From NCBI GenBank assembly GCA_015233755.1, contig JADFXA010000023.1, positions 1-15,931 on the forward strand: a DNA stretch of 15,931 nt, written 5' to 3'. The position numbers and the translations under genes are program-made. The notes beneath the pieces were generated by a model. It saw nothing but the letters and a program-made list of their open reading frames with translations, was not told where the DNA came from and did not search any database. Of this stretch, positions 14,659 through 15,931 are shown piece after piece (positions within the stretch are counted from its first letter, which is position 1; each line of letters begins with the position of its first letter). This DNA comes from Desulfamplus sp. (GTDB lineage Bacteria; Desulfobacterota; Desulfobacteria; Desulfobacterales; Desulfobacteraceae).

Positions 14659-14935
14659 GATATTTCTCCTCAAGGTGGTTATGCCACATATGTTTATATT
14701 CTTGAGCTGTAACAGAGTTAGTTATGTTGCCATCTCTTTTGCAACCTAAAATTGCATCAAGTTGCTTGCGGATACTAAAATGACTAGGGGAAACATCAAC
14801 TTCCTTATGATCTGTTTCTTGATTGATTACCAGCTCATCTTCAATTTCTACGCTAACTCTAAATACTTCTTTGCATAGAGATAGAGTTTTAGGTAATATA
14901 AGTTGTCCATTATTATAAACCGCTTCTACTTTCAT
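14645..14935 (-). CDS. AF2212-type antitoxin-like protein
   Basis: A 96-aa protein. The first 33 residues (MKVEAVYNNGQLILPKTLSL and a following beta strand, VSVEIED) match the opening of AF2212-like/DUF104 antitoxins, which are partners of PIN-domain VapC toxins. The remaining 60 residues are polar then helical, ending in a charged, His/Trp-containing helix (about 78-95, EYKHMWHNHLEEKYLE) that could wrap the toxin. It starts 4 nt after the acetyltransferase stop and overlaps the PIN-fusion gene by 14 nt (29 nt if the outer TTG is used), the classic antitoxin-first arrangement. No strong ribosome site precedes the ATG; AGGA lies about 12 nt back inside the acetyltransferase gene. Antitoxin function is inferred from fold signature and context; it could instead regulate the fused enzyme. 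Confidence 0.75.
   Translation of the reverse strand: MKVEAVYNNGQLILPKTLSLCKEVFRVSVEIEDELVINQETDHKEVDVSPSHFSIRKQLDAILGCKRDGNITNSVTAQEYKHMWHNHLEEKYLECR
14666..14671 (-). promoter_or_regulatory. Shine-Dalgarno selecting the TTG start of the PIN fusion
   Basis: Read on the minus strand this is GAGGAG, seven bases before TTG at 14658, and it lies inside the coding end of the antitoxin-like gene. The more upstream TTG (14673) overlaps this site and lacks its own, so 14658 is favoured. A rare start plus an embedded ribosome site suggests coupled, lowered expression. Confidence 0.6.
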
Positions 14936-14939
14936 AATT

Positions 14940-15524
14940 TCAGCTTTTTCCTATACATTTGCAGATATTATTCTCGAGTAGATAATTCTCTTCGGTATGA
15001 TGGCAAACAGCCACTCCTTCTCCATAAATCGGCAGTTCCAGTCTTTCTCCAAACTTACTAATCCATCCGATCTGTTTAGCTGGAACTCCGACCATAAGGG
15101 CAAAATCAGGAACATCACGGTTTATCACAGCACCAGCACCTATAAAAGCATATTGTCCAATAGTAACTCCACATACAATCGTAGAGTTAGCGCCTAATGT
15201 TGCCCCTTGTTTAACTACAGTATTTCGATACTCATCTTTTCGGGAAATAGCAGCGCGCGGATTGTACACATTGGTAAAAACCATACTGGGACCACAAAAT
15301 ACATCATCTTCAAGAGTTACATTGTCATATACAGAAACATTATTCTGAATTTTGACATTATTCCCAATAACAACTTTATTCCCGACAAACACATTTTGAC
15401 CAAAAGAACAATTGTGCCCAATAGAAGCACCTGAAGAGATATGTACCCAGTGCCAGATACGGCAACCTTCTCCAATTGTGGCGCCAGAATCAACTATAGC
15501 AGTAGGATGAATTTGATAGACCAT
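14940..15524 (-). CDS. wbpD: WbpD/WlbB-like sugar N-acetyltransferase (left-handed beta-helix)
   Basis: A 194-aa acetyl-CoA-dependent enzyme that acetylates the 3-amino group of UDP-2-acetamido-3-amino-2,3-dideoxy-glucuronate. Hexapeptide repeats run through residues about 5-135 (HPTAIVDSGATIG, GQNVFVGNKVVIGNNVKIQNN, GATLGANSTIVCGVTIG). The segment FCGPSMVFTNVYNPRA and the tail MVGVPAKQIGWISKFGE are characteristic of WbpD/WlbB rather than the NeuD or maltose-acetyltransferase branches. The C-terminus carries a Cys/His-containing tail (CHHTEENYLLENNICKC) of unknown role. GAGGTAA precedes the ATG at 15524. It follows the dehydrogenase gene by 55 nt. In the known pathway WbpE makes its substrate, and that enzyme is encoded here downstream as the PIN fusion. 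Confidence 0.9.
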   Translation of the reverse strand: MVYQIHPTAIVDSGATIGEGCRIWHWVHISSGASIGHNCSFGQNVFVGNKVVIGNNVKIQNNVSVYDNVTLEDDVFCGPSMVFTNVYNPRAAISRKDEYRNTVVKQGATLGANSTIVCGVTIGQYAFIGAGAVINRDVPDFALMVGVPAKQIGWISKFGERLELPIYGEGVAVCHHTEENYLLENNICKCIGKS

Positions 15525-15579
15525 AAATTACCTCAATAAAACTCCTTATCGCTTTGAGGGCGACGAGGGCAGTGTGACT

Positions 15580-15931
15580 TTAATACTCCAGTGGTAAAGA
15601 GACTGTTTTGCCATCTCTGGCAGAGAGATATGCTGCAATAAGAACCTCTAAACTCTTTAATCCCTCTCTGCCGTCTGTTTCAGGTTCAGCTTCACCGCGA
15701 AGTACATCAATCACATTTTTATAATAAAGCGGGTGTCCAAAACCATAAACAGATGTTGTCTGATAATTTGCATCTTTAACTTGCGAATCGTACTCTTTCT
15801 TATCTTGAAAATCCCAAGTTTGGATATCATTTACAGCCACACCACCTACTCTGACAGTCCCTTTTTCTCCAAGAATTGTTATCGAACCTTCGTAGTTCTT
15901 AGGATATGAATTCATTGTTACAGCCATTGAG
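15580..15931 (-). CDS. wbpB: Gfo/Idh/MocA sugar dehydrogenase, WbpB/WlbA-like (5' partial)
   Basis: Only the last 116 or so codons are in view; the frame runs off the window edge, and the Met at 15927 is internal. The segment MNSYPKNYEGSITILGEKGTVRVGG, then TTSVYGFGHPLYYKNVIDVLRGEAEPETDGREGLKSLEVLIAAYLSARDGK, is the C-terminal beta-sheet/helix part of Gfo/Idh/MocA oxidoreductases and resembles WbpB/WlbA, which oxidise UDP-GlcNAcA at C3. The N-terminal NAD-binding fold is outside the window. With the acetyltransferase and aminotransferase downstream on the same strand it gives the order dehydrogenase, acetyltransferase, aminotransferase. The WbpB assignment depends partly on these neighbours. 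Confidence 0.85.
   Translation of the reverse strand, partial: SMAVTMNSYPKNYEGSITILGEKGTVRVGGVAVNDIQTWDFQDKKEYDSQVKDANYQTTSVYGFGHPLYYKNVIDVLRGEAEPETDGREGLKSLEVLIAAYLSARDGKTVSLPLEY

Noticed and set aside
15556..15570. Direct repeat GAGGGC-gac-GAGGGC upstream of the wbpD-like gene
   Set aside because: Too short to separate from chance; no pairing or known site recognised.

Overview
This is a gene-dense, AT-rich window from a Gram-negative bacterium. Gram-negative features are a type IV pilus platform gene, a lipoprotein signal peptide and an LPS/O-antigen-type sugar pathway. The gene set and base composition would fit an AT-rich Desulfobacterota, Deferribacterota or Nitrospirota-like organism, but this is a weak inference and I cannot name a taxon. 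There are no rRNA or tRNA genes, insertion sequences or CRISPR arrays. The longest gene-free stretch is only 104 nt (2564-2667), so nothing exceeds 300 nt without a gene.

Plus-strand half (1-12058). The window opens inside a protein ending in an HPt phosphotransfer domain. Next is a small metabolic group: a GntR/FCD regulator, a proline racemase-family enzyme with both catalytic cysteines, and an FmdB-type zinc ribbon protein. Citrate synthase follows; its first 32 codons lie in a different frame from the rest, an apparent 1-nt frameshift in an A5 run at 2760-2764. Then comes a tightly spaced signalling group: an orphan branched-chain-amino-acid-type binding lipoprotein, a 1031-aa hybrid histidine kinase, and a REC-GGDEF diguanylate cyclase overlapping the kinase stop as TAATG. 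Together these look like a chain from periplasmic ligand to kinase to c-di-GMP. The half ends with pilC (type IV pilus platform) and a PilS-like membrane histidine kinase. A predicted bidirectional terminator (12057-12088) separates it from the opposite strand.

Minus-strand half (12071-15931), read from right to left. It holds a Gfo/Idh/MocA dehydrogenase (WbpB-like, partial), a left-handed beta-helix N-acetyltransferase (WbpD-like), a small AF2212-type antitoxin-like protein, a PIN-domain/WbpE-like aminotransferase fusion, and a membrane-associated GT2 glycosyltransferase. WbpB, WbpD and WbpE are three steps of the UDP-2,3-diacetamido-2,3-dideoxy-glucuronate route to surface polysaccharide.

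The most unusual feature lies in this operon. A VapBC-like toxin-antitoxin pair sits between wbpD and wbpE, and the toxin (PIN) reading frame runs without a stop into the aminotransferase. This gives one PIN-PLP-aminotransferase polypeptide, with a tandem RDKN-RDKN at the join and no in-frame start there.
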